NCBI GenBank assembly: GCA_032718475.1
Contig: JAUCBJ010008653.1
Location: 34,803-98,802 of the forward strand
Source of the DNA: Nemertoderma westbladi
Taxonomy: Eukaryota > Xenacoelomorpha > Nemertodermatida > Nemertodermatidae
Length of the DNA stretch: 64,000 nucleotides
Direction: 5' to 3'
Part shown: one piece after another, positions 11,319 to 21,842 of the stretch
How positions within the stretch are numbered: position 1 is the stretch's first letter
Layout: every line of letters starts with the position of its first letter
Translations under genes and position numbers: made by a program
The notes under the pieces: generated by a model
Told to the model about the DNA's origin: nothing
The model's input: only the letters and a program-made list of their open reading frames with translations
The model's database searches: none

Positions 11319-12806
11319 TACCAAAAATATATTTATTATATGAACAATCTATTTGGAAATTGTAAGTTCGGCCTATCTCTTTACCATAAGCTCAGTATCT
11401 TTATCTGGTGTGTTTTTATTATTTTACCAATTATTTAATATGTTTGATAGAATTGAACAACACCGCCCAACACAACCAACTCTCTATCCGCCTCGAGCAT
11501 CGAGAATACGAGAAACTCAATCGAAATACCTGCTTATCCCAGTAGTATCCGTCCGTAGTCTAGTCACCGGACCGCTGCGGTTTACTCCCGTAGAACAGTA
11601 GAATTCCCGCAGCTTCCGACCCAATTCGACAACGAATTCGCTTCACACTTTCGCGTCACAGAGAACGTAATCCAGTGCGATACAAGTCTGCCCGACGTTC
11701 AACCATTTCCCCCAGGCGATCCCAGGATCCGGGCCGCCGCTAAACCCAGATCGCAATCCTCGTCGATTCGTCCAGTCGTCGACGTAAGTCAGTAAGTGGG
11801 ACTCTTCCCACCGCACTCCAAGGTGGGTGACCGGAGTGAGGCATGATGAACTTGGCAGTGGCCCGCATTACGATCTGACCGACCGCCGTATTCCCAGTGT
11901 CTGAGTGTAGTAAATACCCAAATAGAATCGTACTGACAAACAAGCAATTCCGTAGTATTCCCCCGTTAATCACCTCTTGAAGCAACTCGGCTGCTCGGGT
12001 CCAGATACATCGGACTGTCGGGAGCGTTTCAGACATCAGACAGTAATGGAGCGGCATTTGCGAATATTTCCAATGGTTTTATAATAAATAAGGGGATTCA
12101 ACAGTTCAATGCTAAAACAAATGGATTATTCCTAACCCCACCCCAATACAGCAATATACCTAACAGTATATAGCTTAGGTACCACAGTCTGACTAGCTTT
12201 AAATATTAGAGTATGAAAATTATTATAGGACCCTCATGGAAACGAGGTATATACCTCATGAGGCTATCCTTACACCAGAACCTTTTATTTAAGTAAATAA
12301 ACATTTTATAAGTTGACTATCTACATAAATCAGTATTGGTGCTCCTAAATATCTAGTGTTATTAGGCCTACTTGTACTGTAGGCCTAATATCGTAACGTA
12401 ATCTTTATAAATGTATTATTGTGAATTTTAAAAGGTTTAATTATGTGTAAAAAACAATCAATCAATCAAACCATAATCAGCACAGTCAGCCTACGCATGG
12501 GTGGTACCTACGGTGCGCACTACAACGGCTGAACGGCAGTACAGCAATACGGTGTACCGTGCCAATGACTGAATGATTAGCGGTAACTACTGAACTATCT
12601 AAACTATTATATTATTATTACCGGTACTAGGCTAATTAGGCCTAAACTATAATCACCGCAAGGGTTTCCGGGGCCATGTTTAGATTACATGATATGGCAT
12701 GTCTGCAGTGTATGGTACCGGCTGACCTGTATTACAGCCTGACAGTACCGGTACAAATGGTACATGCAGATTGGCAGACAGCCCCTATGTTTTGCAAAAT
12801 TTGTCA
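11319..12806. other. Unassigned region with a GC-richer island
   Basis: About 11450-12060 is less AT-rich than its surroundings and looks like decayed coding or retroelement sequence, but no frame gives a recognisable motif. The rest (12060-12806) is AT-rich with many ACCGGT and TAGGCCTA words. No gene can be supported. Confidence 0.35.
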
Positions 12807-12812
12807 GAAAAC
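12807..12812. other. 6-bp target-site duplication GAAAAC, left copy
   Basis: GAAAAC lies directly before TATGGCATAC here, and again at 21837-21842 directly after GTATGCCATA. The pair brackets the 9.0-kb DNA transposon. Confidence 0.85.
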
Positions 12813-13580
12813 TATGGCATACTTTTAGTATTAAAACCCCATTTTATTATTCACTCATATTTTTTTAAGGAAAATAATTATGTACTCTTATTTTTATATG
12901 TGTAACTAATTTAATTGCATTATGTTCTCATTTTAAAATGAGTACACCTATAATTCGGGAAATTTTGCAATTTTGTACTCATATTTTTATAAGAGTCACT
13001 AATTCAAAGAATTATGTTCTCATTTTAAAATGAGTACACCATTAATTCGGAACATCTTTCAATTTTGTACTCATATTTTTATAAGAGTCACTAATTCAAA
13101 GAATTATGTTCTCATTTTAAAATGAGTACACCATTAATTCGGAACATCTTTCAATTTTGTACTCATATTTTTATAAGAGTCACTAATTCAAAGAATTATG
13201 TACTCATTTTAAAATGAGTACACCATTAATTCGGAACATGTTTCAATTTTGTACTCATATTTTTATAAGAGTCACTAATTCAAAGAATTATGTACGGTAC
13301 TCATTTTAAAATGAGTACACCATTAATTCGGAAAACCTTGCAATTTTGTACTCATATTTTACCCAATCGCGAATTTGCACCTCATCTTTTAATAATTGTC
13401 ACCCATCTTTTAACCAATCACGAATTTGCGCCTCATCTTCGAATAATTGCCACCCATCTTTTAGCCAATCGCGAATTTGCGCCTCATCTTTGAAAATATG
13501 TCACCCATCTTTTAACCAATCACGAATTTGCGCCTCATCTTCGAATAATTGCCACCCATCTTTTAGCCAATCATTGATAA
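12813..13580. repeat. Left TIR with subterminal tandem arrays
   Basis: After about 100 bp of terminal sequence come five units of about 91 bp (12920-13350), most of them centred on a TCATTTTAAAATGA palindrome. They are followed by units of about 37/74 bp with AACCAATCACGAATTTGCGCC and CATCTTCGAATAATTGCCACCC words (13360-13575). The right end carries the same arrays in reverse order. Such arrays usually bind the transposase; that role is inference. Confidence 0.85.
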
Positions 13581-13801
13581 GGCCTTTCTCCACTGTTGTA
13601 AAGAAGTATAAAGGGTGAATCGGACTACTGTTGAAATCATATGGTTTCTGTGATAGCATATGATAACGACGGTACATAAAGTTGCTGCACTGGCTATCGA
13701 GAGTTTAAGATTTACTAGTGGATGTGGGTGATTGGGTCTGTAAAAGTGGGCATAACATAAATGATTACTAGGCCTAAGTTGTATTGCCGTCATTAGTATC
13801 T
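13581..13801. other. Spacer inside the DNA transposon
   Basis: Sequence between the left terminal array and the inner inverted-repeat element. Nothing recognisable is seen. Confidence 0.3.
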
Positions 13802-13909
13802 CCCAGCAAAGTCATAGCATGATAAGTCGCTGATAAATTGCTACTAATTTCGCCGGCTAATACCCTGCTAATTTCGCCGGATAAAAGCCGGCTTTTTGGT
13901 TCCAATGTT

Positions 13910-14235
13910 CTTAAAGGTTTCGAAGGGTGGATTTCGAAGAGAAATATCCATCGTTTAGTAGACTTTTAGCCTTCGATTAGTAGTTTACGAAGCATATTCG
14001 AAGGATAATTCGAAGACAAAAATGCTTCGTTTAGTAGACTATTCGCCTGCGATTAGAAGTTTATTTAGCATTTTTCGAAGGATGATTTCGAAGATAAAAA
14101 TGCTTCGTTTAGTAGACTATTAGCCTTCAATTAGAAGTTTACGAAGCATTTTCGAAGGATAATTTCATACATTATTAGAAGCATTTTCGAAGCATAAAAA
14201 ATACTATTTTTCGAAGAAAAAAAATGTAACTGAAA
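13910..14235. repeat. Tandem array, about 93-bp unit, with TTCGAAGGAT
   Basis: Three diverged units share TTTAGTAGACT, GATTAGWAGTTTA, AGCAT and TTCGAAGGAT. This is the left subterminal array of the inner element. Confidence 0.7.
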
Positions 14236-14872
14236 CACAAGTCCAATCACTGGACCTGACTGTGGATGCTTTGGTGAAGAGGGAGGGGGTATTAGCCTAT
14301 ACCTACTGTAGTAGCCTACCGTATCCTACCCTACACCCTACTTCCCTATCCTACAATACGTTATATACTTATTAATGGAAGCGGCTGAGTATATAGAGAA
14401 ATATATAATCAATATATATTTGAGGGTATCTATGGAAACTTTAGGTGATAATCGAGAAATTCGAATATGTTAGTTTAAATTTAAATAATTTCCCACATTT
14501 TCAGCCATATTAGATTATTCGTGTTGATGGATCTATGAAAATTAATTAAATTTAGATGCATTTAATTAATAATTATGCTTCTCTGATGACGAAAATATGC
14601 ATTATTTGCCTGATAATTTATCTTCGTTTTCGAAGACAATTATCAGCCATATATAAAGAATTGATAATATTTTACATAGTAATGGACCAAGCGGCTCGGC
14701 TGGTAAGGAAATGACCATATGCTGCGAATGCTCATCAGATTTACAAATTTGAAATTCCGGTTTCAAATTTCAGTTCCCAGTTACAGTACGAATTTAAATT
14801 CCCAGATACGAATTGTTCACAGTAGTAATAAGTCTTTCTTCTGGAAAGTGAATCTGAACCCTCAGTTACGTT

Positions 14873-15021
14873 CTAGGGGGGCGTTCATAAAGTATGTCAC
14901 GCAAATTTTCCCGATTTTTGACCACCCCCCCCCCCCTCCCCACCCCCTGTCACAAAATGTCACGCAAGCTCGACCCCCCCCCCCCCCTAGTGCGTGACAT
15001 ACTTTATCGAACACCCCCTAG
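14873..15021. mobile_element. 149-bp MITE with GTTCATAAAGTATGTCACGC-type ends
   Basis: The left end reads CTAGGGGGGCGTTCATAAAG, and the right end is its near complement (CTTTATCGAACACCCCCTAG). TTACGTT flanks both sides (14866-14872 and 15022-15028). Two poly-C runs fill the middle. Elements with this end sequence are, from general knowledge, common in invertebrate genomes. It has no coding capacity. Confidence 0.85.
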
Positions 15022-16439
15022 TTACGTTTTTATATCATGTTCTAGAACATGGTTTATTTATTAAATATAAAAATAGCCTTGCGCCGTGAGAAAAACATTC
15101 AACATTCGAAAGCCCATATATACTGTATTTTCTAAATTTAAATTTTTTACATATTTGGAATCGTTGAATGGTCAGCTTTCCATCAGAACCAACAAATTAA
15201 TATAAGGTTGAATAACTGAGATGGGACTGGTGATGATATCGCCGCCGGTGACACTTTTTTCAAATGCTTGTTGCTAAAGAATAAAAAGCAAAAATACAAA
15301 TTATGTCTCAGTTACTACGGATGAGGGAGGTGAAACTACTGTAACTCTGTTTCATATCATGCTATTCATTAAAATTTGTATAAAAGTTAGGGAAGGGGGG
15401 GGGGGGGTATCATGTTTTTGAATTATGACACTACATTACAACATTATATTTAAAAGCATTCAATAATTATTTAATTCATTTTCTTAATCAAAGAGACCTT
15501 GGTGTAGTGGTTGCATTGAATTCACATCTCTTGGAGGTCGTGGGTTCAGTGTTCAGTCTGAAATCTAACAGTGTACTGCAGTATATGTATTCCAACGAAA
15601 AAATACGGTACGGGTCAGCAGGTACGGAACTTCCAACTGCGCTGCGATATGTTGTACTGTTAGTTACATGTGTACATGTGCTGATGTGCGACGTGCTGAT
15701 TGTACAGGCTGACCGGGGTGCATGATAGCAAGAAAATATCTGAATATTAAAATGTTAAATACTGTATTAAAATTTGTATATTAAAAAAAAGATTAAAAAT
15801 AATTATTAATTAAGAATAAATTTTATACAGTATAGAGCAGTAGAGTAAATAGTTTCTGTATCGTTATACTGTAGTATAAAAGGTACATTTTTTAAAACTT
15901 TCACTTTCGGATATAGTACACGTATTAATACTGAAAAAATATGTGCTTTGTTTGTCCCCAGGATTTCCCTGACTGCCTGAAAGACATACTGTAGTCAGAT
16001 ACTGTAGTCTCGTTTTTACAGGTGTCTGACATTCTGACAGTGACATACTGTAGGACAGTATGGACATCGCCTTTACCCCTAGCTCTGCCATACACTCAGA
16101 CCTGCAGACTCTGGATACATGGATTACTGCACCTTTAAGGACAGACACAGCATCACACAGTAATTAATGGATATATTTCATAAAACAATATGAATGGCAC
16201 TGGACATAATATAGATCAATTTTCTTTGCTTCAGATGATATATTATTATATAATCGACAATTCTAAAGAAATGATATGATAACTTTGTACTAATTTACTG
16301 CTAAATATGGTCCCCAGATAAAAAACGGATTATTAGGAGGCATAACTACAGTATATAATTATTATTTTACTCTCAGTATTTGCCGGATAAAATATAACAT
16401 ACAGTAACTATGCATAACTAAACAAAACTAAGCTAAATG
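15022..16439. other. Non-coding interior of the inner element
   Basis: AT-rich, with a poly-G run near 15395. Small frames (15507-15725, 15864-16148) show no protein signature, and I see no gene. Confidence 0.4.
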
Positions 16440-16880
16440 ATCCAACCTTTGAAAAGTCTACAAATTTATCCTTCGTTTTGAAGGTAAGTTATCCTTCGAA
16501 TAGTAGCATAAATTATCATTCTAAACGCAGGATAAAAACTATAATTCATCCACCCTTCGAAAAGTCTACAAATTTAGCCTTCATTTAGAAGGATAATTTA
16601 TCCTTCGAATAGCAGCATAAATTATCCTTCTAAACGAAGGATAAAAATTATCAATTCATCCACCCTTCGAAAAGTCTACAAATTTATCCTTCGTTTAGAA
16701 GGATAATTTATCCGGCGAATAGTAGGCATATTTATCCTTCTAGTTGCCGGCTAAAAACTAGCTAAATCTTCAGAACCTTCGAATAGTCTTCGAATTTATC
16801 CTTCGTTTAGAAGGATAATTTATCCTACGAATTGTAAACTGAATTATCAGACAATTTAGACGGCGAAAATGCTGATAATT
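16440..16880. repeat. Tandem array, about 108-bp unit, with ATCCTTCGTTTAGAAGGAT
   Basis: Units begin near 16450, 16559, 16668 and, more diverged, 16784. Each carries AAAAGTCTACAAATTTA or a close variant, plus palindromic ATCCTTC/GAAGGAT pairs. This is the right subterminal array of the inner element, the counterpart of 13910-14235. Confidence 0.78.
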
Positions 16881-17436
16881 TCGAAGAAAATTCATTTCGA
16901 TCAAATTAGTAGCATATTAGTAGCAATTTCGAAGGATGTGACTTTGCTGGGCTTAGTCACTATTATTTACTTAATGTAGTTAGTGTTTCTAAGTTTCCAA
17001 AATTTTAATTGAGAAAAATACATTACTATATTGTAATTACTATATTGTAATTACTCATATTGTATTATTATTACTATCATATTTTTTCAATAAAGATAAG
17101 TACAGATATAGCGGAGTCAAGATACAGGAAAGTAGAGTTTAGTTAAGTGTAATCTACAAAACATTATTAAATACAATGTTAATACAAGTAAGTTGTATCT
17201 AAGAAGCAAAACATTAAACCGGTAATATTTCTCACCAGTTGTTACACGAGCTTAGTTGCATTCGCACATTTTCAGAAGTGAACATAGAGTTACAATTAAT
17301 AGAAACTAATTTTTTATCCTATTTTGGAACTAATTCTGACATTAGGCCATGTAATCTGGTACTGATAAACTGTACAGTGTAGACTATACATAACATTTGT
17401 GTAGCTTAGAGCTTATCATAATTCGTTGTGTTTGGG

Positions 17437-18603
17437 ATGGACCAAGAACAGCGTCGCTGCTGTAATTTACTTTATGGCGATGATAATATTTATTGCACAA
17501 GATGTGGACACCGTTTACAACAGTTGTCAGTGCCTCAACATCCTGTAGTTGATCTTACAACAACGACGACGTCTACGAGTAATCAGAATTGGTCGTTAGT
17601 TAACCCTAATGGTAGTGGACCTGGACAGTTACAATTTCCAAACACTCAAAACATTAACAAGCCAAGGCGCCCAGCAGAGCTTATAGAGGAATTGAATGCT
17701 ACATTTGCTCCTTATGGTAGTGGAAGATCTACAGGATTGTCAGGACATATCAGTCGTCGGTCATCGAGTTCGAGTGGTAATCGAAGGACATTACCGACAG
17801 TGTCAACTAGTGGTAGTCGATCAAGTGGTAGGCCGCGTTCCTCCTCTGTAACGAAGTCAGTCATTGTTATCAAAACAGAAGACGGCGATACTCGAGTTTG
17901 TAAAGATACCATTATTAAACAATGCATGGTAACATATACTGACAATTCCACTCAAGAAGAAGTGCAGTCAATAATTATGAATTCATTATTAGCACCACCG
18001 TCATGCAATTCTGACTTTGAGTTTATTAAAGTTTTCAATAAATCAATTCTACCCCTATCTGTGTCTGATAACTTTATATTTAATGGCCAGACACTTAAAT
18101 CGATTTATCCTAGAGATAAACCAATATATGTTCGGATTGAAAATAGAAGCAGCAATGAGTCCACTGTTATAGTCCCAACTACGATTTCCGAGAATGATAC
18201 ATTACCAACAACATTTTTGCAGGGGCAGGCAACCGTTGCAGAACATATCCCAATAACTTCCCCGCAAGTCATTAATAGAGAAGCCATACAAATATATTAT
18301 GAATCCATGTTAGTGGACGACTCTTCCGATGATGAATGTAATGAGAGAGACATGAATATAGCTCCATCCGGCAATATGGAAGGCATTATTGATGATGCAC
18401 GCAATTGGAAATTAAGAAAGGAAGACTTGGCTGTTTTGAAGAATTTGCAGCATTACTATGAGTACGACGACACAATGCCAGGATACATAGATGTCGATCT
18501 TCTGCAAAAGATATTAATCCGCAGGAGAAAACTAATGGATGATGTAATAGAAAAGGTGCATAATCTTAACCCTGGAGAGGGTATTGTGGTAACATTTTCA
18601 TGA
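17437..18603 (+). CDS. HECT-type E3 ligase-like partner protein, N-terminal part
   Basis: 388 aa from the ATG at 17437. The N-terminus has a cysteine cluster (CCNLLYGDDNIYCTRCG, residues about 8-24) resembling a small zinc ribbon. A Ser/Arg-rich linker (about 95-145) is followed by a conserved block (about 150-235: VTYTDNSTQEEVQ, then FEFIKVFNKSILPL, then PIYVRIE). This resembles the region before the HECT domain in G2E3-like proteins that accompany integrase-type transposases in fish and cnidarians (from general knowledge). The end (LLQKILIRRRKLMDDV, then VVTFS) leads into the HECT N-lobe. A TGA stops the frame, yet the same frame continues with SGCDQGGLRRDMFG (see next entry). The catalytic Cys lobe is absent, so ubiquitin transfer is not expected. 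It converges with the transposase gene. Confidence 0.65.
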   Translation: MDQEQRRCCNLLYGDDNIYCTRCGHRLQQLSVPQHPVVDLTTTTTSTSNQNWSLVNPNGSGPGQLQFPNTQNINKPRRPAELIEELNATFAPYGSGRSTGLSGHISRRSSSSSGNRRTLPTVSTSGSRSSGRPRSSSVTKSVIVIKTEDGDTRVCKDTIIKQCMVTYTDNSTQEEVQSIIMNSLLAPPSCNSDFEFIKVFNKSILPLSVSDNFIFNGQTLKSIYPRDKPIYVRIENRSSNESTVIVPTTISENDTLPTTFLQGQATVAEHIPITSPQVINREAIQIYYESMLVDDSSDDECNERDMNIAPSGNMEGIIDDARNWKLRKEDLAVLKNLQHYYEYDDTMPGYIDVDLLQKILIRRRKLMDDVIEKVHNLNPGEGIVVTFS

Positions 18604-18777
18604 GAGTCCGGTTGCGACCAAGGTGGCCTACGTCGTGATATGTTTGGAACATTTATTAATGCTTTAAGTAATTCCGCTCTGTTTTCGAATATTGATGGAT
18701 TAATAATACCCTCCGTAGCTGATATATCTAAGGATCTAATGGATATCCACAACCAATCATCCCCCTTAATAATTTAA
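18604..18777 (+). pseudogene. Truncated HECT N-lobe remnant downstream of in-frame TGA
   Basis: In the same frame as the preceding gene, directly after its TGA, the reading continues ESGCDQGGLRRDMFGTFINA and on to a stop at 18777. GxDxGGxxRE/D is the hallmark start of a HECT N-lobe. The remainder of the domain, including the catalytic cysteine, is missing. This is either the decayed 3' end of the partner gene or a shortened form kept by the transposon. Confidence 0.6.
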
Positions 18778-18884
18778 GTTAATTGAAATTGACATATTAA
18801 TTTATTAACTTTACTTTTTTAATTTAATATCAAGATGAAGGCTCCTTACGTTTTAGGCCCGTGTGTTCCTATTAATTGTACTTT

Positions 18885-19005
18885 ATGCTTATCCAATCTT
18901 CGCCCAATAATTACCAATTATTGGAAAGGAACAGGTTATAGTGGGATGCATTTCTAACCAAAACAATAAACGTGAGTCAATAGCACAGGTTAAACTTCCA
19001 TAATC
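18885..19005. repeat. Second copy of the 11.1-kb MITE interior
   Basis: GGAAAGGAACAGGTTATAGT and ACCAAAACAATAAA, with AGCACAGGTTA, parallel 11130-11205. Inverted ends are not clear at this copy. Confidence 0.6.
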
Positions 19006-19264
19006 AATTTTGATTGATAATCATCAATCATCAATTAAAAGTATTAGTTAAATAGGGAACAGTTCCGTATGTGCCAACATTTTCGTTGTTTTTTTTTCAA
19101 CAAATTTTCATGCTTTTTTAAGGGAGAAGTTTGCCGCGTCCCTCTTACTTACATTTATACCCGTCCGTCCCATGAGGTAATAACAGAAAATTGGTTGCGA
19201 AATAGCTGGAAATAATATAAAATTATTATAAACTAAAAATCGATACAAAAAATAACTAGTATCG
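19006..19264. other. Downstream flank of the transposase gene
   Basis: AT-rich sequence following the transposase stop codon. AATAAA-like words are frequent, so it may hold the polyadenylation region, but none stands out. Confidence 0.3.
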
Positions 19265-21062
19265 TTATTCTTTATAATTAAATACAAATTGCTTGCAATA
19301 TAAATAGCAGTCAACACCGTATTTATTATCGGAATTATCAGACCCAAATCGGTGATTGATTTCACTGAGTAACTGTCTTTCAGATTCTTCGGATATAGGA
19401 CGTTCAATATTGGTAACATCAACAACTGTCTCTTGATCCTCAACAATCGGACCTGACCAATCTACTCCGTAATTATCTAGGTTTATATTGTTCATCTCAT
19501 CTGGTACGTTGTCGATGTCACATGTCGATGTTAATCGGCTATTGATGAAAATCTTCTGGGGGGTCCAGTAGCGTTCCGTGCGTAACCCATGTGCATTCCA
19601 ACCAATTACAAATCTTTCTAGAGCCGCGTTTATTTGTTTCTTGTAAGTAATATGCAAACAATATATATCATCGACAGAGGAGGGATCTAAATGGGAGTTG
19701 TCTTCTAGCCAAAAAAACAGCTCATAATAAACAATAACAACAGTACGGAATACATCTCTCCATAAGCGTTCTATCCTTTGATTGTGAGTACTTTTACCTG
19801 CAATAAAGCTTCCTCGTTTTGTGCCTCGATGACTTATCATATATTCGGCGACCAGTCAGTCTATTTTCCCCTCCCTTATCTCCTCTCACCCTTGAAGGGA
19901 GGCCGTATTTCCTAACTGCTTCCTCGAACAATGGCAAAACAGTTGCAGCACAGTTGTTACCCGATGCATAAAGGTATGTAATCAGACGGGAAAATCCATC
20001 AACCCCACCTAGTACAGTCGAATTAGCGAAAACATTCAATTGTAAACAATCATGAAATTTCGGTTTCCATCAACATTGAAATTTTAAAATTCCATCAACA
20101 TTTAATATTCTAGAATATATATAATATCATAACAGGGCCTATATTACCTATTTTGCTATTTCACTTCAGCTTTAGTTATCGATCCGAGATATTAATGTAT
20201 TTTTTTAAAGTGGCTTTCAACAACAAAAAAACTACAAAAGTCGTGGCTAAAATAACATTTTTTGTTTTTTTTCGCTTTTTCGAAAGTACTAACCATGTAT
20301 TACGAAGTTCCACCTTATAAGGCTATGATGGCCATCGATGTGCCATAAAGAATTGGCACCCTTTACATTATATCGTCGTCGGACCACAAGCGCTCGCCAC
20401 CTTGCTGCTGATAAAATGGGGTTGATTTCCCTTAAGACACGATGAACATGTCGAAGCGCGATGAACATATTTTGACTTCGTAGCATGGCATACACGAATC
20501 TACATCCCGCATAAGGGAATTGTTGATGAATTTCACCAATAACCTCTTTAATTTGGTTTTCATTCTCTAACGTATTGCGATACAAGTTTCGAACTCCCAA
20601 ACCAAATTGACGAACTCGGTCCATAATAGTTGATAGACTCACTCCGAATATCGCAGCAATCTGAGTCCAGTTAAATCCCGCCTCTTTGAGGTATTCAAGT
20701 TGAGACTTAGTAACGTTGTATCTTGGTCTCCCCGTATTATCAGGTCCCGGACCATTATGTGTGAGAACATGATTAAACAAAGAAGTACAATCAGGACTGA
20801 CCCTTATGTACAAGTTGGCGATACGAACTTGTAGGTATTGAACATATGTCAGATACTCAACAATTGCTGAATCATGAGCTGTCAAATTATTAGATTCCTT
20901 TATCATAGTTAAGCAATTACATATATTGGTGAGTTTAGCTAATAGGTACTCCTTGAATTCGTCATTAATTAATTGAGGTGAGTAATCAGGTTTTAAAACA
21001 CGTTCGCATTCGGTTATGATATGTTCCAAATGGTTGACAAATATACTTGCCGGAGTTTCCAT
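19265..21062 (-). pseudogene. IS3/retroviral-type DDE transposase, spliced, one frameshift
   Basis: Exon 1 runs from the ATG at 21062 to 20294; exon 2 from 20008 to the stop at 19265; the intron (20009-20293) has GT/AG ends. Exon 1 (256 aa) carries a helical N-terminus, a helix-turn-helix (about 125-160: TKSQLEYLKEAGFNWTQIAA), and the first catalytic Asp in LWHIDGHHSLIRW. Exon 2 carries [14 protein letters not shown], the second Asp in RGDKGGEN, and the Glu in [13 protein letters not shown]. Together these make a complete DDE triad in a core of the kind widespread in aquatic animals. An AGTC duplication at 19854-19861 (GACTGACT on the coding strand) breaks the frame just after the second Asp. 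This gene would cut and reinsert the 9-kb element. It converges with the HECT-like gene. Confidence 0.85.
20009..20293 (-). other. Intron in the transposase gene
   Basis: The donor (CATG then GTTAGT) and acceptor (TGTACTAG then GTGGGG) are canonical. Splicing keeps the frame, placing IHG before the GVDGFSRL block, which is contiguous in related transposases. The intron is AT-rich, as expected. Confidence 0.85.
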
Positions 21063-21220
21063 GATAAACAATAAAAACTAAACTACTATAAAGTGGCAAT
21101 GATGAAATCAAATTTACAATATAAAAACAACAATTTAAATAACCTTAATAATAATAAAATAGCAAAATAATAATCATAACAAATATTAAAAGGGTTTTTT
21201 AAATACATAAAAATTATGTC

Positions 21221-21836
21221 ATTCGTGATTGGCTAAAACATGGGTGACATATTTTCAAAGATGAGGCGCAAATTCGCGATTGGCTAAAAGATGGGTGGCA
21301 ATTATTCGAAGATGAGGCGCAAATTCGTGATTGGTTAAAAGATGGGTGACAATTATTAAAAGATGAGGCGCAAATTCGCGATTGGCTAAAATATGAGTAC
21401 AAAATTGCAAGGTTTTCCGAATTAATGGTGTATTCATTTTAAAATGAGAACATAATTCTTTGAATTAGTGACTCTTATAAAAATATGAGTACAAAATTAA
21501 AGGATTTTCCGAATTAATGGTGTACTCATTTTAAAATGAGAACATAATACACTGAATTAGTGACTCTTATAAAAATATGAGTACAAAATTAAAGGATTTT
21601 CCGAATTAATGGTGTACTCATTTTAAAATGAGAACATAATTCTTTGAATTAGTGACTCTTATAAAAATATGAGTACAAAATTGCAAAATTTTCCGAATTA
21701 ATGGTGTACTCATTTTAAAATGAGAACATAACTCTTTGAATTAGAGACTCTTATAAAAATATGAGTACAAAATTATTTTCCTTAAAAAATATGAGTAAAT
21801 AATAAAATGGGGTTTTAATACTAAAAGTATGCCATA
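21221..21836. repeat. Right TIR with subterminal tandem arrays
   Basis: Reverse-complement counterpart of 12813-13580: ATTGGCTAAAAGATGGGTG units (21221-21400), then four units of about 91 bp with the TCATTTTAAAATGA palindrome (21405-21770), then the terminal sequence ending GTATGCCATA. Confidence 0.85.
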
Positions 21837-21842
21837 GAAAAC
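21837..21842. other. 6-bp target-site duplication GAAAAC, right copy
   Basis: Matches 12807-12812 exactly. Confidence 0.85.

Larger units (their letters stand above)
13802..16951. mobile_element. Inner non-autonomous element with inverted ends
   Basis: CCCAGCAAAGTCA at 13802 is matched by TGACTTTGCTGGG ending at 16951, and both ends continue with TTGCTACTAAT words. Inside each end lie arrays of TTCGAAGGAT/ATCCTTCGAA repeats (about 13910-14230 and 16440-16880). No transposase frame is present, and I find no convincing target duplication. The middle holds a MITE (14873-15021) and otherwise non-coding DNA. Confidence 0.68.
12813..21836. mobile_element. 9,024-bp IS3EU-like DNA transposon with HECT-like partner gene
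   Basis: The termini are inverted (TATGGCATACTTTTAGTATT at the left and its complement at the right), followed by long subterminal tandem arrays that are also mirrored. A 6-bp duplication GAAAAC flanks it. The cargo is a minus-strand spliced DDE transposase (21062-19265) and a plus-strand gene resembling the N-terminal part of HECT E3 ligases (17437-18603), pointing toward each other. As I recall, 6-bp duplications and IS3/retroviral-type DDE cores fit the IS3EU superfamily; that name is inference. A separate inverted-repeat element (13802-16951) has inserted in the left half. A 4-bp frameshift in the transposase suggests this copy is inactive. Confidence 0.82.

Noticed and set aside
13016-13575. 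Short frames encoding repeated SRICASSSNNCHPSF peptides
   Set aside because: They are translations of the subterminal tandem DNA repeats of the transposon, and also appear in the mirrored right end; no sign of coding selection.
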